The notes under the pieces are model-generated. The model searched no databases. It had not been told where the DNA came from and saw only the letters and a program-made list of their open reading frames with translations. Positions 10,231 through 18,330 of a stretch of DNA of 43,654 bases are shown here, piece by piece (the first letter of the stretch is position 1; every line of letters begins with the position of its first letter). The stretch lies in assembly GCA_903819895.1 (NCBI GenBank), contig CAIJFH010000001.1, forward strand, positions 1 through 43,654, given 5' to 3'. Origin of the DNA: Candidatus Adlerbacteria bacterium (GTDB lineage: Bacteria > Patescibacteriota > Minisyncoccia > Phycocordibacterales > SBAW01). A program made the position numbers and the translations under genes.

Positions 10231-10260
10231 AGGGCTCGCCGTTTTACTATGGCGAGCCCT
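10231..10260 (+). terminator. Perfect 10-bp stem hairpin just after ORF 9805-10227
   Basis: AGGGCTCGCC-GTTTTACTAT-GGCGAGCCCT. Confidence 0.5.
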
Positions 10261-10286
10261 TACCTGTTTCATACAAAAAATTAAAA

Positions 10287-10330
10287 ACGGGGTCGTACGC
10301 TCGGTGGCGTACTGACCCCGTTGCCTTTTT
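10287..10330 (+). terminator. Strong intrinsic-terminator-like hairpin
   Basis: ACGGGGTCGTACGC / GCGTACTGACCCCGT followed by TGCCTTTTT. Confidence 0.65.
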
Positions 10331-10573
10331 CGACAATCTTTGACACCTTGCTCTTCGCAAGATCCCGTTGTTCGAAAAAGGATTGGCACATGTCCACACT
10401 GTGAGCAATTACCCCACAGATACAGCCGGTCTTGACCGGATATGCCAATAGGCCTGGCTTGACTTGACCCGAAGGTATTATTAGGTATTTACTCTCTCCT
10501 CTCCCCGAGGGGTTAAGGCGTCACATGTGTGACGTTCTGTCCTTTAGTGGACAGACGGAATATCCCTACCGTC
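10324..10573. ncRNA. Candidate structured noncoding region (series of stem-loops)
   Basis: CCTTTTTCGACAA...TTGTTCGAAAAAGG enclosing CTTGC-TCTTC-GCAAG; then CCGGT/ACCGG, CCC/GGG, CGTCAC-ATGT-GTGACG, CTGTCC-TTTAGT-GGACAG, GACGG/CCGTC. No known RNA family recognised. Confidence 0.25.
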
Positions 10574-10721
10574 AAGCATTCATTACGCACACCCTTGGTT
10601 GTTGACTGATGATCTGCGCATTCAGTACCTCCGTCGCCATAGTATCCGAGATGTTGATTTTTGCAATACACGCGCGATACGCAGTCGACACGCGCCACAT
10701 GTCTTGGTATTCTTTCCTTAT

Positions 10722-11174
10722 ATGACACACACCGAACTCCGCGAGCAGATCAAGCAGGCGATGCGTGACCGAGCAGAATTAAAATTGTCGGTGCTGCGTG
10801 GGTTGCTCTCGGCAGCCACCAACGAGCTGGTCGCGAAGGGCAAAAAGCCAACTGACGAAATCAGTGAGGACGATTTGGCCGGGCTCATCCGCCGCGCCGC
10901 AAAGCAGCGCAAGGACTCGATCGAGCAGTTCGAAAAAGGCGGCCGCCCCGACTTGGCAACCAAGGAGCAGGAAGAGCTGGCAATCCTCGAGACCCTCCTC
11001 CCTCCCCTTATGTCTGCCGACGCAGTGACCGCTGTCGTCAAAGCAAAAGCCGCCGAGCTTGGTATTACAGACAAAACAAAAGTAAACCAACTCATTGGCG
11101 CGTTGATGAAAGATCTCAAAGGCAAGGCCGATGGTGCCGTTGTCAAAGCAGCCGTTGACGCGCTGTTTGTGTAG
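10722..11174 (+). CDS. GatB/YqeY domain-containing protein
   Basis: MTHTELREQIKQAMRDRAELKLSVLRGLLSAATNELVAKGK...LLPPLMSADAVTAVVKAKAAELGITD...DLKGKADGAVVKAAVDALF. Confidence 0.92.
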   Translation: MTHTELREQIKQAMRDRAELKLSVLRGLLSAATNELVAKGKKPTDEISEDDLAGLIRRAAKQRKDSIEQFEKGGRPDLATKEQEELAILETLLPPLMSADAVTAVVKAKAAELGITDKTKVNQLIGALMKDLKGKADGAVVKAAVDALFV

Positions 11175-11237
11175 CAGGTTGACAAAAATGTGCTTTGTGT
11201 GAAGATATGGTCAGGCAACCGACAATGGAGTTGTTTT

Positions 11238-11447
11238 ATGGGTTACGCTGACAATTCGTCGCCCCAAAAAACCGGACTAAGAAGGACAAGAGGAGCGCGG
11301 GCAGCAACCCCGACTCCGCGGGGCGCCGCTACTGTTTTATGCCCTGCTCACTCAATGCTGAATGATCGGCGAGCAGCAGATTCTGCAGCAAGAGCGCGGC
11401 GACAATTTGGCGAGGAGGACAATGAGGAAACGGCGGAGGATGACTAA
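11238..11447 (+). CDS. Small hypothetical protein, basic body and acidic tail (~69 aa)
   Basis: MGYADNSSPQKTGLRRTRGARAATPTPRGAA...RARRQFGEEDNEETAEDD; GGAG upstream of the ATG; immediately followed by a terminator. Confidence 0.45.
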   Translation: MGYADNSSPQKTGLRRTRGARAATPTPRGAATVLCPAHSMLNDRRAADSAARARRQFGEEDNEETAEDD

Positions 11448-11467
11448 TCCTCCGCCGCCTATTTTTT
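11432..11467 (+). terminator. Intrinsic terminator overlapping the end of ORF 11238-11447
   Basis: GGCGGAGGAT-GACTA-ATCCTCCGCC then GCCTATTTTTT. Confidence 0.8.
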
Positions 11468-11480
11468 ACCGAATTTAAAT

Positions 11481-12398
11481 CTACGCAACCACCTCCTCGT
11501 TGGTTGAGGCCGCACGCTGGCGGCGTTGTGCGTGGACAACCGCGCACATTCTCCGCACATATTTTGCGTCTAGTCTTGCCGCGGTATCTGCCCAAATTCT
11601 TACCACCGCCAGCAAAGCGCTCTCCGTGGACAGTGCACATGCAAGGGTCTGACGAACGAGCGACAATGCCGTGCTCGTGCTCGAATTGAGCGCCGTTGGA
11701 AACCGTACATCACGACCATCAGGCAGTGCCAGGGTACCGCCATACGTCTTGACCGCGCATATAGCTCGCACCGCACTTTCACTCTCGCTCAGATCTTCGA
11801 TGACCATGTCAGCGATACCAAGGTGGTACAGCATCTGAGCATCCAGTAGCGGCCGTTCGCAGATTGCCCACTCGACAACAGGCAGAGACACTCTCCGCTG
11901 GAGTAGAAAGACGTGCCACCCCATACCGGGGAAGAATCCAAACATCGACTCGGGTACGCGCATCTTCGCGCTTTTCGTTACAAGAACATATTGACAGGCA
12001 AGCGCCGCCTCGGCCGCGCCGCCCATCAAGGTGGCGTCGACAACCGCGACAGTGATGAGCCGGCCAGCAAACCCATTGAACAAGACCAATTGCTGCTGAA
12101 CGCAGTTCTTTCCGTAGGCACAAAGGGTTTCGAAGTCGTTCAGTTCTGCAAGCTGCGCAAACAATTTCAGATCACCGCCGTTAAAATTCTCCGAAAACAC
12201 CCACACGAAGTGGGTGAGAGTATCGCCCCCATCGAGCATCGATGTAACCAGTTCGAGCATCTCTCGCAAGTCAGCAAGCGTGCTCGGAGTGAAGCAATTG
12301 CGCGCGTTGCCCAGCAATTTTATGTAGACGACACCATGATGGACACGCACCTCAACTTCGCCATGGGTCATGTTGACCCGCATCTCGTTTACTACCAT
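11481..12398 (-). CDS. RpfF-like crotonase (DSF-family diffusible signal synthase homologue)
   Basis: 305 aa crotonase fold: VFSENFNGGDLKLFAQL, VAVVDATLMGGAAEAALACQYVL, MRVPESMFGFFPGMGWHVFLLQRR, and an RpfF-like C-terminus VVRIWADTAARLDAKYVRRMCAVVHAQRRQR. Confidence 0.8.
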   Translation of the reverse strand: MVVNEMRVNMTHGEVEVRVHHGVVYIKLLGNARNCFTPSTLADLREMLELVTSMLDGGDTLTHFVWVFSENFNGGDLKLFAQLAELNDFETLCAYGKNCVQQQLVLFNGFAGRLITVAVVDATLMGGAAEAALACQYVLVTKSAKMRVPESMFGFFPGMGWHVFLLQRRVSLPVVEWAICERPLLDAQMLYHLGIADMVIEDLSESESAVRAICAVKTYGGTLALPDGRDVRFPTALNSSTSTALSLVRQTLACALSTESALLAVVRIWADTAARLDAKYVRRMCAVVHAQRRQRAASTNEEVVA

Positions 12399-12424
12399 CG
12401 TTACACCCTTTTGTGTATCGAATA

Positions 12425-12476
12425 TGCCATTTTGGCAATCCGCGCAAAGTAAACACCGTTATAGCCAACGTGTCAA
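12425..12476 (-). promoter_or_regulatory. Predicted sigma70-type promoter and inverted repeat upstream of the rpfF-like gene
   Basis: Minus strand TTGACA - 17 nt - TTTACT; perfect TGCCA-AAA-TGGCA inverted repeat in the predicted 5' leader. Confidence 0.4.
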
Positions 12477-12499
12477 AAGGCCTGAAACATCAACAAAGA

Positions 12500-13975
12500 T
12501 TACTTCGCCAAGTCGAGCACTTCGTCGATACGGATTTTTTCGACAAAGTCGGGCACGTGGCTGACCAGTATCATCGCGCCGTCATATTTGTTGAGCGCCT
12601 CGGCGATGATCGGGATATGGCGGAAGTTGATATGGTTGGTCGGCTCGTCGAGGATCAAAAGGCCTGGTTTCAACAGTACCAACCGCGCAAACGCCACCAA
12701 CCCTTTTTGCCCCTCCGACAAATGGCCAATTTTGGTGTGGATCAACTCCCCCGTGAGCAAAAACCCTGCCGCGACGGTCCGCAAGTTTTCCTCGATCATC
12801 TTTTCCATCACTGCGGCCAACTCCTCGTGCACCGTTTTATCAAAATCGAGGTTGGAGAAATCTTGGCGATAGTAGCCCACGCGCACGCCAGGCGCGATCA
12901 CCGCGTCGGCGGTACCATTGGCGAGCGACTCGAGGAGCGTCGTCTTGCCGATGCCGTTTGGCCCCACCAACTGCAGGTGATTATTTTTCTTGAGCGAAAT
13001 CTCTGCCTTTCGTTTGGTCGGCTTGCCTGTCCCGAGAGGAGTCGAGGGATGATTTTTAATCGTCGTAAACGAGGTGATGCCGACAATCTCGCCAATGAGC
13101 TCCGGCTGCGACTGGATAGTAAACGGCCGAATGGTTTTATCCTCCTTTCGCACATCCACTTTCTCCTCCTCCAACTCCTCGGCCTTTTCGCGCATGCGCT
13201 TGGCGACCATACGCATCTGCCCGCCCTTGTTGGCAAAAAAGTTTGCCTTGTCTTTGTTGTCCTGGATCTGCTTCGCCAAGAGCGCGTTGGCGCGGTTTTC
13301 TTTCTCGATCCGCGCGGTGATCTGCTCGACCACGTCGAGATAGTTGCCGACATACTGCTCGATCTTGTGCGTGTGCACATCGAGATAGAGCACACCTTGG
13401 GTAAACGCGTTGAGAAACGCCGCGTCGTGCGAGATGACAACGCACGTCTTTTTATAGTCGACCAGAAATTTGGTGAGATGCTCGATGCCGGCGTGGTCGA
13501 GGTTGTTGGTCGGCTCGTCAAGCAGCAGGAGGTCGGGGTCTTGGATTAGCGCCGAGGCGAGGAGGAGCCGCGCCTGTTGGCCACCTGAAAATGCGCCGAC
13601 CAGTTTGTCGTGGTCGGGCACCACCAAGTTGACCGCCTCGAGCACGCGGTCGATGCGCGGGTCGATGTCATACACCTTCTTTGAGAACATTTTTTGAAAG
13701 AAGTCGCGCACCGACAGCCCCATGTCCTCGCGCGGGATCACCTGCCGCGCAATAGCGATTGAGGTGCCTCGGTCCAGATGTATCTGCCCGGCGTCGGGTC
13801 GGTAGGTGCCCATCAGCAAGCCAAATAAGCTGGTCTTGCCAGCGCCGTTTTGCCCCATGAGCGCGACCTTGCTGCCGCGACGCAAGTTGCAATCCACTTC
13901 AATGAGGATTGGTTTTTTGGGCCCATGCGCAAATGAGACCTCCTCAAACCGCACAATCGTATCCTGCTTTGCCAT
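12500..13975 (-). CDS. ABC-F family ATPase (duplicated ATP-binding cassette)
   Basis: Two Walker A motifs (GQNGAGKTSL, GPNGIGKTTL), two signature regions (AFSGGQQARLLLA, HLSEGQKGLVAFA), LLLDEPTNNLD / LILDEPTNHI, interdomain linker, no TM segments. Confidence 0.92.
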   Translation of the reverse strand: MAKQDTIVRFEEVSFAHGPKKPILIEVDCNLRRGSKVALMGQNGAGKTSLFGLLMGTYRPDAGQIHLDRGTSIAIARQVIPREDMGLSVRDFFQKMFSKKVYDIDPRIDRVLEAVNLVVPDHDKLVGAFSGGQQARLLLASALIQDPDLLLLDEPTNNLDHAGIEHLTKFLVDYKKTCVVISHDAAFLNAFTQGVLYLDVHTHKIEQYVGNYLDVVEQITARIEKENRANALLAKQIQDNKDKANFFANKGGQMRMVAKRMREKAEELEEEKVDVRKEDKTIRPFTIQSQPELIGEIVGITSFTTIKNHPSTPLGTGKPTKRKAEISLKKNNHLQLVGPNGIGKTTLLESLANGTADAVIAPGVRVGYYRQDFSNLDFDKTVHEELAAVMEKMIEENLRTVAAGFLLTGELIHTKIGHLSEGQKGLVAFARLVLLKPGLLILDEPTNHINFRHIPIIAEALNKYDGAMILVSHVPDFVEKIRIDEVLDLAK

Positions 13976-14077
13976 TCTCACCACCTTACCACAGATTTGC
14001 CAGTTTGACTCGTCAACCGCCCTTTTGTACAGCCAGTTTTCCACCTCTCTATACTATTGACGGAGCGAAAGTAGGCG

Positions 14078-14083
14078 TATACT
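14078..14083 (+). promoter_or_regulatory. Predicted -10 box for leaderless cupin/GH130 operon
   Basis: TATACT 7 nt before the ATG at 14091; TTGACG at 14057-14062 (15-nt spacer). Confidence 0.5.
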
Positions 14084-14090
14084 AGATGCA

Positions 14091-14456
14091 ATGGACGCGC
14101 TCTCTCACCTACCACACTACACCACCGACACCACGCGCCCGTGGGGTGGCTTTGAGCAGTTCACCCTCAACGAGCAAACAACGGTAAAAATACTCACCGT
14201 ACACGCAGGTGAGGCGTTTAGTTTACAGACCCATGCACATCGTGATGAATTTTGGCGCGTTCTCGCAGGAAGCGGCAGTATTACCGTTGGGGACACTACA
14301 CGCGAAGCACATGTAGGTGACTCATTTTACATTCCACAAGGCACCACGCATCGCGCACAAGGTGGCATCGACACCATGCAGATACTTGAGATCGCCTTTG
14401 GCGCCTTTGATGAGAGCGACATTACTCGGCTTGATGACCGCTACGGACGAGTATGA
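14091..14456 (+). CDS. Cupin, mannose-6-phosphate isomerase type II-like
   Basis: TRPWGGFEQFTLNEQTTVKILTVHAGEAFSLQTHAHRDEFWRVLAGSGSITVGD...GDSFYIPQGTTHRAQG. Confidence 0.85.
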   Translation: MDALSHLPHYTTDTTRPWGGFEQFTLNEQTTVKILTVHAGEAFSLQTHAHRDEFWRVLAGSGSITVGDTTREAHVGDSFYIPQGTTHRAQGGIDTMQILEIAFGAFDESDITRLDDRYGRV

Positions 14457-15598
14457 CCACACTCTTTTTTAGTATTGCGCTTTTGGCAGTCCTGTCGTTT
14501 TTCCTGCGCAAGCCACGTCCAGGCGAGACGCTTGCCGAGCAGCAGCAGGATCTCCAAAAACTCCTCGAGCGTTTTGCAGAGAACCCAGTGCTGAGCCCCG
14601 ACCCAACCCACTGGTGGGAGTCCAAGGCGGTGCTCAACCCAGCGGCGGTGTATGCGGGCGGCCGAGTGCATCTTTTTTATCGCGCCATGGGCGAGGACGG
14701 CATGTCTCGCCTGGGCTACGCGTGGAGCACCGACGGTATCCACTTTGAGCGACTACCCTACCCCGTGTTTGAGCACGAGAGCGTCGCCAAAGCGCGGTCG
14801 CACTATCCAAACACCTCGCCTGCGCGTCTCACCTACGACACCGTCAACAACGAGTCCGGTGGCGGCTGGGGCGGATGTGAGGACCCGCGCGGTGTGGTCA
14901 TCGACGGCCGCATCTACCTCACCTTCAACATGTTTAACGGTTGGGACTCGATGCGCGTTGCGTATACCAGCATCACCACAGACGACCTGCTGAACCGGCG
15001 ATGGAATTGGGATAAAAGCACCTACCTGTGCCGAGACAACCGCCAAAAAAACTGGGTGCTCTTCCCCGAGAAGATCAACGGCAAGTTTGCGCTCTTCTAC
15101 AACCTCGACAAGGGCGACCCAACGCGTGTCCACATTGCTTACCTCGACACGTTAGACATGACACAAACTCCCGGCGCCGACGAGGCGCTCGACCCGCACA
15201 AGCTCCCCGATCACATTGTGGCGTGGCATCATCGAACCCGCAGCGCCGCCACACCGCCAGTCAAGACAAAATATGGCTGGCTCCTGTTCTACCACGCGAT
15301 GGACAAAGACGACCCCGACCGCTACAAGCTCGGGGTCATGCTGCTTGATCTTGCCGACCCAACCAAAGTGCTGTTGCGTGCAGCGCGGCCAATCCTCGAG
15401 CCAAACGAGTGGTACGAAAACGATTGGAAGCCCGGCATCATCTACGCCACCGGAGCAATTGTGATCGACGACGATTTGCTTATCTACTACGGCGGCGGAG
15501 ACAAATATATCGCGGTCGTACGGACCAACTTGCATGAGTTCCTCGAGGCACTGAAGACCCACCAGCAACCAACCATATCCTTACTCGTCAACAAATAA
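14453..15598 (+). CDS. GH130-family glycoside phosphorylase/hydrolase with N-terminal TM anchor
   Basis: NPVLSP...WWESKAVLNPAAVYAGGRVHLFYRAMGEDGMSRLGYAWSTDG, GGCEDPRGVVIDGRIYLTF, NWVLFPEKINGKFALFYN; N-terminal TM FFSIALLAVLSFFLRKPRPG; ATGA overlap with the cupin gene. Confidence 0.88.
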   Translation: MTTLFFSIALLAVLSFFLRKPRPGETLAEQQQDLQKLLERFAENPVLSPDPTHWWESKAVLNPAAVYAGGRVHLFYRAMGEDGMSRLGYAWSTDGIHFERLPYPVFEHESVAKARSHYPNTSPARLTYDTVNNESGGGWGGCEDPRGVVIDGRIYLTFNMFNGWDSMRVAYTSITTDDLLNRRWNWDKSTYLCRDNRQKNWVLFPEKINGKFALFYNLDKGDPTRVHIAYLDTLDMTQTPGADEALDPHKLPDHIVAWHHRTRSAATPPVKTKYGWLLFYHAMDKDDPDRYKLGVMLLDLADPTKVLLRAARPILEPNEWYENDWKPGIIYATGAIVIDDDLLIYYGGGDKYIAVVRTNLHEFLEALKTHQQPTISLLVNK

Positions 15599-15614
15599 CC
15601 CTCATACACACCGT

Positions 15615-17543
15615 ATGTACATCATCAAACGATCACCCAACAACCCGCTCGTTGCGCCCAGCGCTGGCAAACAATGGGAGGCGCGCGGCACGTTCAACGG
15701 ATGTCCGGTCAAACATGGAGAGAAGATCTATCTTCTCTACCGCGCGCTTGGCGCGCCGGATGCGCTGATGGTGCCCGGCGGGCTCTCGACCATCGGCCGC
15801 GCCTACTCGACCGACGGCGAGCACTTTCGCGATCGACGACAATTTATCACCCCCGAGGAGGAGTGGGACAAGTACGGCTGCGAGGATCCGCGCGTGAGTT
15901 ACTTCGAGGGGCAGTATGTCATTTTTTACACCGCGCTTGGTGGTGTCCCGTTTGGCCCAGGCAATATCAAAGTTGCGGTCGCCCTGTCAAAAGATCTCGA
16001 GCACGTCACCGAGCGCCATCTCGTAACCCCGTTTAATGCAAAAGCGATGGCGCTCTTCCCCGAGCGCATCAACGGCAAAATTACCGTCATCCTCACCATC
16101 GACACCGACCTCCCCCCCAAGCCCGCGCGCATCGCGGTCGCCCAGTGCGACAAACTTGAGGACCTATGGGACTTGGGCTTTTGGCAACACTGGCACGACA
16201 ACCTCGAGCAGCACATCATCAACCCGCTGCGCAGTGACCAAGACCATGTCGAGGTGGGTGCCGCGCCCATCAAGACCAAGGACGGTTGGCTGCTCATCTA
16301 CTCGTACTTTCAAAACTACTACGCAGGCGAGGAGCATCGCGTGGTGGGTATCGAGGCATTGCTGCTCGACCTCGAGGACCCGACCACCATCACCGCCAAG
16401 ACCCACGGCCCCATGCTGGCACCCGAGGAGATCTACGAGCGCTATGGCATTGTGCCCAACGTGGTCTTCCCCTCCGGTGCACTTGTCACTAAAAATCGCG
16501 TCGACCTCTACTACGGCGCGGCCGACACCGTGTGTGCAAAAGCATCCTTCCATTTGCCCGACCTGTTGGCCTCGATGATTCCCGCGCGGCGCAGCGCTTT
16601 GGTGGAGCGTGCAAAAGGCAACCCGATTCTGCGCCCACTACCCGAGCACGCATGGGAAAGCCGTGCAGTGTTTAACCCCGGCGCGATCGACATCGACGGC
16701 ACCATCCACCTGCTCTACCGCGCCATGTCACAGGACAACACCTCGGTACTTGGCTACGCCGCAAGTAAGGATGGTATCCGCATCAGCGAGCGTGACACCG
16801 AGCCGGCATACGTGCCGCGCGAGGAGTTTGAGCAAAAACGAGGAGCATCCGACGGCAACTCTGGCTGCGAGGATCCGCGACTCACGCGCATCGGCAACAC
16901 CATCTACATGGCATACACCGCCTACGACGGCACGCACGCGCCGCGCGCCGCGCTCACCTCAATCTCGGTCAAGGACTTTACTGCCAAGCGATGGAAGGGA
17001 TGGCAAAAGCCAGTACTCGTCACCCCCGACGACCACGACGACAAAGACACCTGCCTCTTCCCTGAAAAAGTTGGCGGACAGTATCTCATTCTGCATCGCA
17101 TCAGCCCGCAGATTTGCGCCGACCTGCTCGACTCGCTCGACTTTACCAAGAGCCGTATCTCCCGCTGCATCGAGCTCCTCGAGCCACGGCCAGGGTTTTG
17201 GGACAGCCAAAAAGTGGGTATCGGTGGGCCTCCCATCAAGACCGACGCTGGTTGGTTGCTCATCTACCACGGCGTTTCAAAAACCAGCACCTATCGGCTT
17301 GGCGCGGCACTGTTTGATTTAGAAAATCCAACGATGCTGATCTCGCGCACCGTCGACCCCATCTTTGAGCCCCGCGAGGAGTACGAGCACGACGGCCAGG
17401 TCAAAAACGTGGTCTTTACCTGTGGCGCGATCGAGCGCGGCGGCACCATCTACCTCTACTACGGCGCAGCCGACACCTGCATCGGCGTTGCTAAAGTGCC
17501 GCTCAGCAAAGTGATGAGCATGTTACTCCCCGAGCGTATCTAA
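15615..17543 (+). CDS. Tandem two-domain GH130-family protein
   Basis: Domain 1: SPNNPLVAP...GCEDPRVSYFEGQYVIFYTA...ALFPERINGK; domain 2: KGNPILRP...ESRAVFNPGAIDIDGTIHLLYRAMSQDNTSVLGYAASKDG...GCEDPRLTRIGNTIYMAYTAYDG...CLFPEKVGGQYLILHR. Confidence 0.88.
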   Translation: MYIIKRSPNNPLVAPSAGKQWEARGTFNGCPVKHGEKIYLLYRALGAPDALMVPGGLSTIGRAYSTDGEHFRDRRQFITPEEEWDKYGCEDPRVSYFEGQYVIFYTALGGVPFGPGNIKVAVALSKDLEHVTERHLVTPFNAKAMALFPERINGKITVILTIDTDLPPKPARIAVAQCDKLEDLWDLGFWQHWHDNLEQHIINPLRSDQDHVEVGAAPIKTKDGWLLIYSYFQNYYAGEEHRVVGIEALLLDLEDPTTITAKTHGPMLAPEEIYERYGIVPNVVFPSGALVTKNRVDLYYGAADTVCAKASFHLPDLLASMIPARRSALVERAKGNPILRPLPEHAWESRAVFNPGAIDIDGTIHLLYRAMSQDNTSVLGYAASKDGIRISERDTEPAYVPREEFEQKRGASDGNSGCEDPRLTRIGNTIYMAYTAYDGTHAPRAALTSISVKDFTAKRWKGWQKPVLVTPDDHDDKDTCLFPEKVGGQYLILHRISPQICADLLDSLDFTKSRISRCIELLEPRPGFWDSQKVGIGGPPIKTDAGWLLIYHGVSKTSTYRLGAALFDLENPTMLISRTVDPIFEPREEYEHDGQVKNVVFTCGAIERGGTIYLYYGAADTCIGVAKVPLSKVMSMLLPERI

Positions 17544-17550
17544 CCCACCT

Positions 17551-18330
17551 ATGACACCCACCTTTCCTGCGCGACCACGTCTGATTGCCTTCGACCTCGA
17601 CGACACGCTTGCCGAAAGCAAGCAGCCGCTCACGCCCGAGATGGCGGCGCTGGTGTCACAGCTCCTTGCCCAGATACCCGTTGCAATTATGTCGGGCGGC
17701 AAATGGGAGCAGTTTACCAAACAAGTCGTTTCTCGACTGCCCGACCACACCAACCTGGGGCGCCTCTACCTATTCCCCTCTGGCGCGGGGCAGTGCTATG
17801 TCTACCGAGACAGCGCGTGGCACCTGCAGTACGACCACTCGTTTACCGAAGAGGAGCGTCAAAAAATCCGTGCTGCATTTGCGATTGCGCTCAAAGAGGT
17901 TGGCCTGGATACTCCACCACCACAACTTTGGGGCGAACAGATCGAGGACCGCGTCGCGCAATTCTCTTTCTCCCCACTCGGGCAGCAAGCGCCGGTGCCC
18001 GAAAAAAAGGCGTGGCGCGAGAAAAATAATCCGCTGCGCCTCAAACTGCGCGAGCTATTGGTGCCACTCTTGCCCGATTTTGAAGTAAAAGCAGGTGGTA
18101 TCACCACCATCGACATCACCCGAAAAGGTATCAGCAAAGCGTTTGGTGTCCGCGAACTGGCCAACATCTCGAACATCCCAATTGCCGACATGCTCTATGT
18201 GGGCGATGCGCTGTGGGAGGGCGGCAACGACGCGGTGGTAATCGAGACCGGCGTGCCCACCTACCAAGTTGCCAACAAAGAAGAGACCGCCGAGTTGATT
18301 ACACATCTACTCGCCACAGCAACACACTAG
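17551..18330 (+). CDS. HAD-IIB phosphatase-fold phosphomannomutase (eukaryotic PMM-like)
   Basis: LIAFDLDDTLAESKQPLTPEMAALVSQLLAQIPVAIMSGGKWEQF...DITRKGISKAFGVREL...ADMLYVGDALWEGGND. Confidence 0.8.
   Translation: MTPTFPARPRLIAFDLDDTLAESKQPLTPEMAALVSQLLAQIPVAIMSGGKWEQFTKQVVSRLPDHTNLGRLYLFPSGAGQCYVYRDSAWHLQYDHSFTEEERQKIRAAFAIALKEVGLDTPPPQLWGEQIEDRVAQFSFSPLGQQAPVPEKKAWREKNNPLRLKLRELLVPLLPDFEVKAGGITTIDITRKGISKAFGVRELANISNIPIADMLYVGDALWEGGNDAVVIETGVPTYQVANKEETAELITHLLATATH

Noticed and set aside
10324-10573. Structured region as tmRNA, RNase P RNA, SRP RNA or a tRNA
   Set aside because: None of the diagnostic sequences (tmRNA tag/ends, RNase P conserved core, SRP GGAA-tetraloop region, tRNA T-loop GGTTCRANNCC) recognised.
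10513-10728. Minus-strand 71-aa ORF MSYKERIPRHVARVDC...
   Set aside because: No RBS or promoter evidence, overlaps the hairpin series and the GatB/YqeY start; no recognisable domain.
11481-12398. Ordinary fatty-acid beta-oxidation enoyl-CoA hydratase call
   Set aside because: The C-terminal IWADTA...K..R.M..V.AQ.R region and the FFPGMG segment fit RpfF better than generic hydratases, though phylogeny is needed.
12413-13549. 378-aa plus-strand ORF opposite the ABC-F gene
   Set aside because: Antisense to a well-supported ABC-F ATPase; composition typical of complementary-strand frames.
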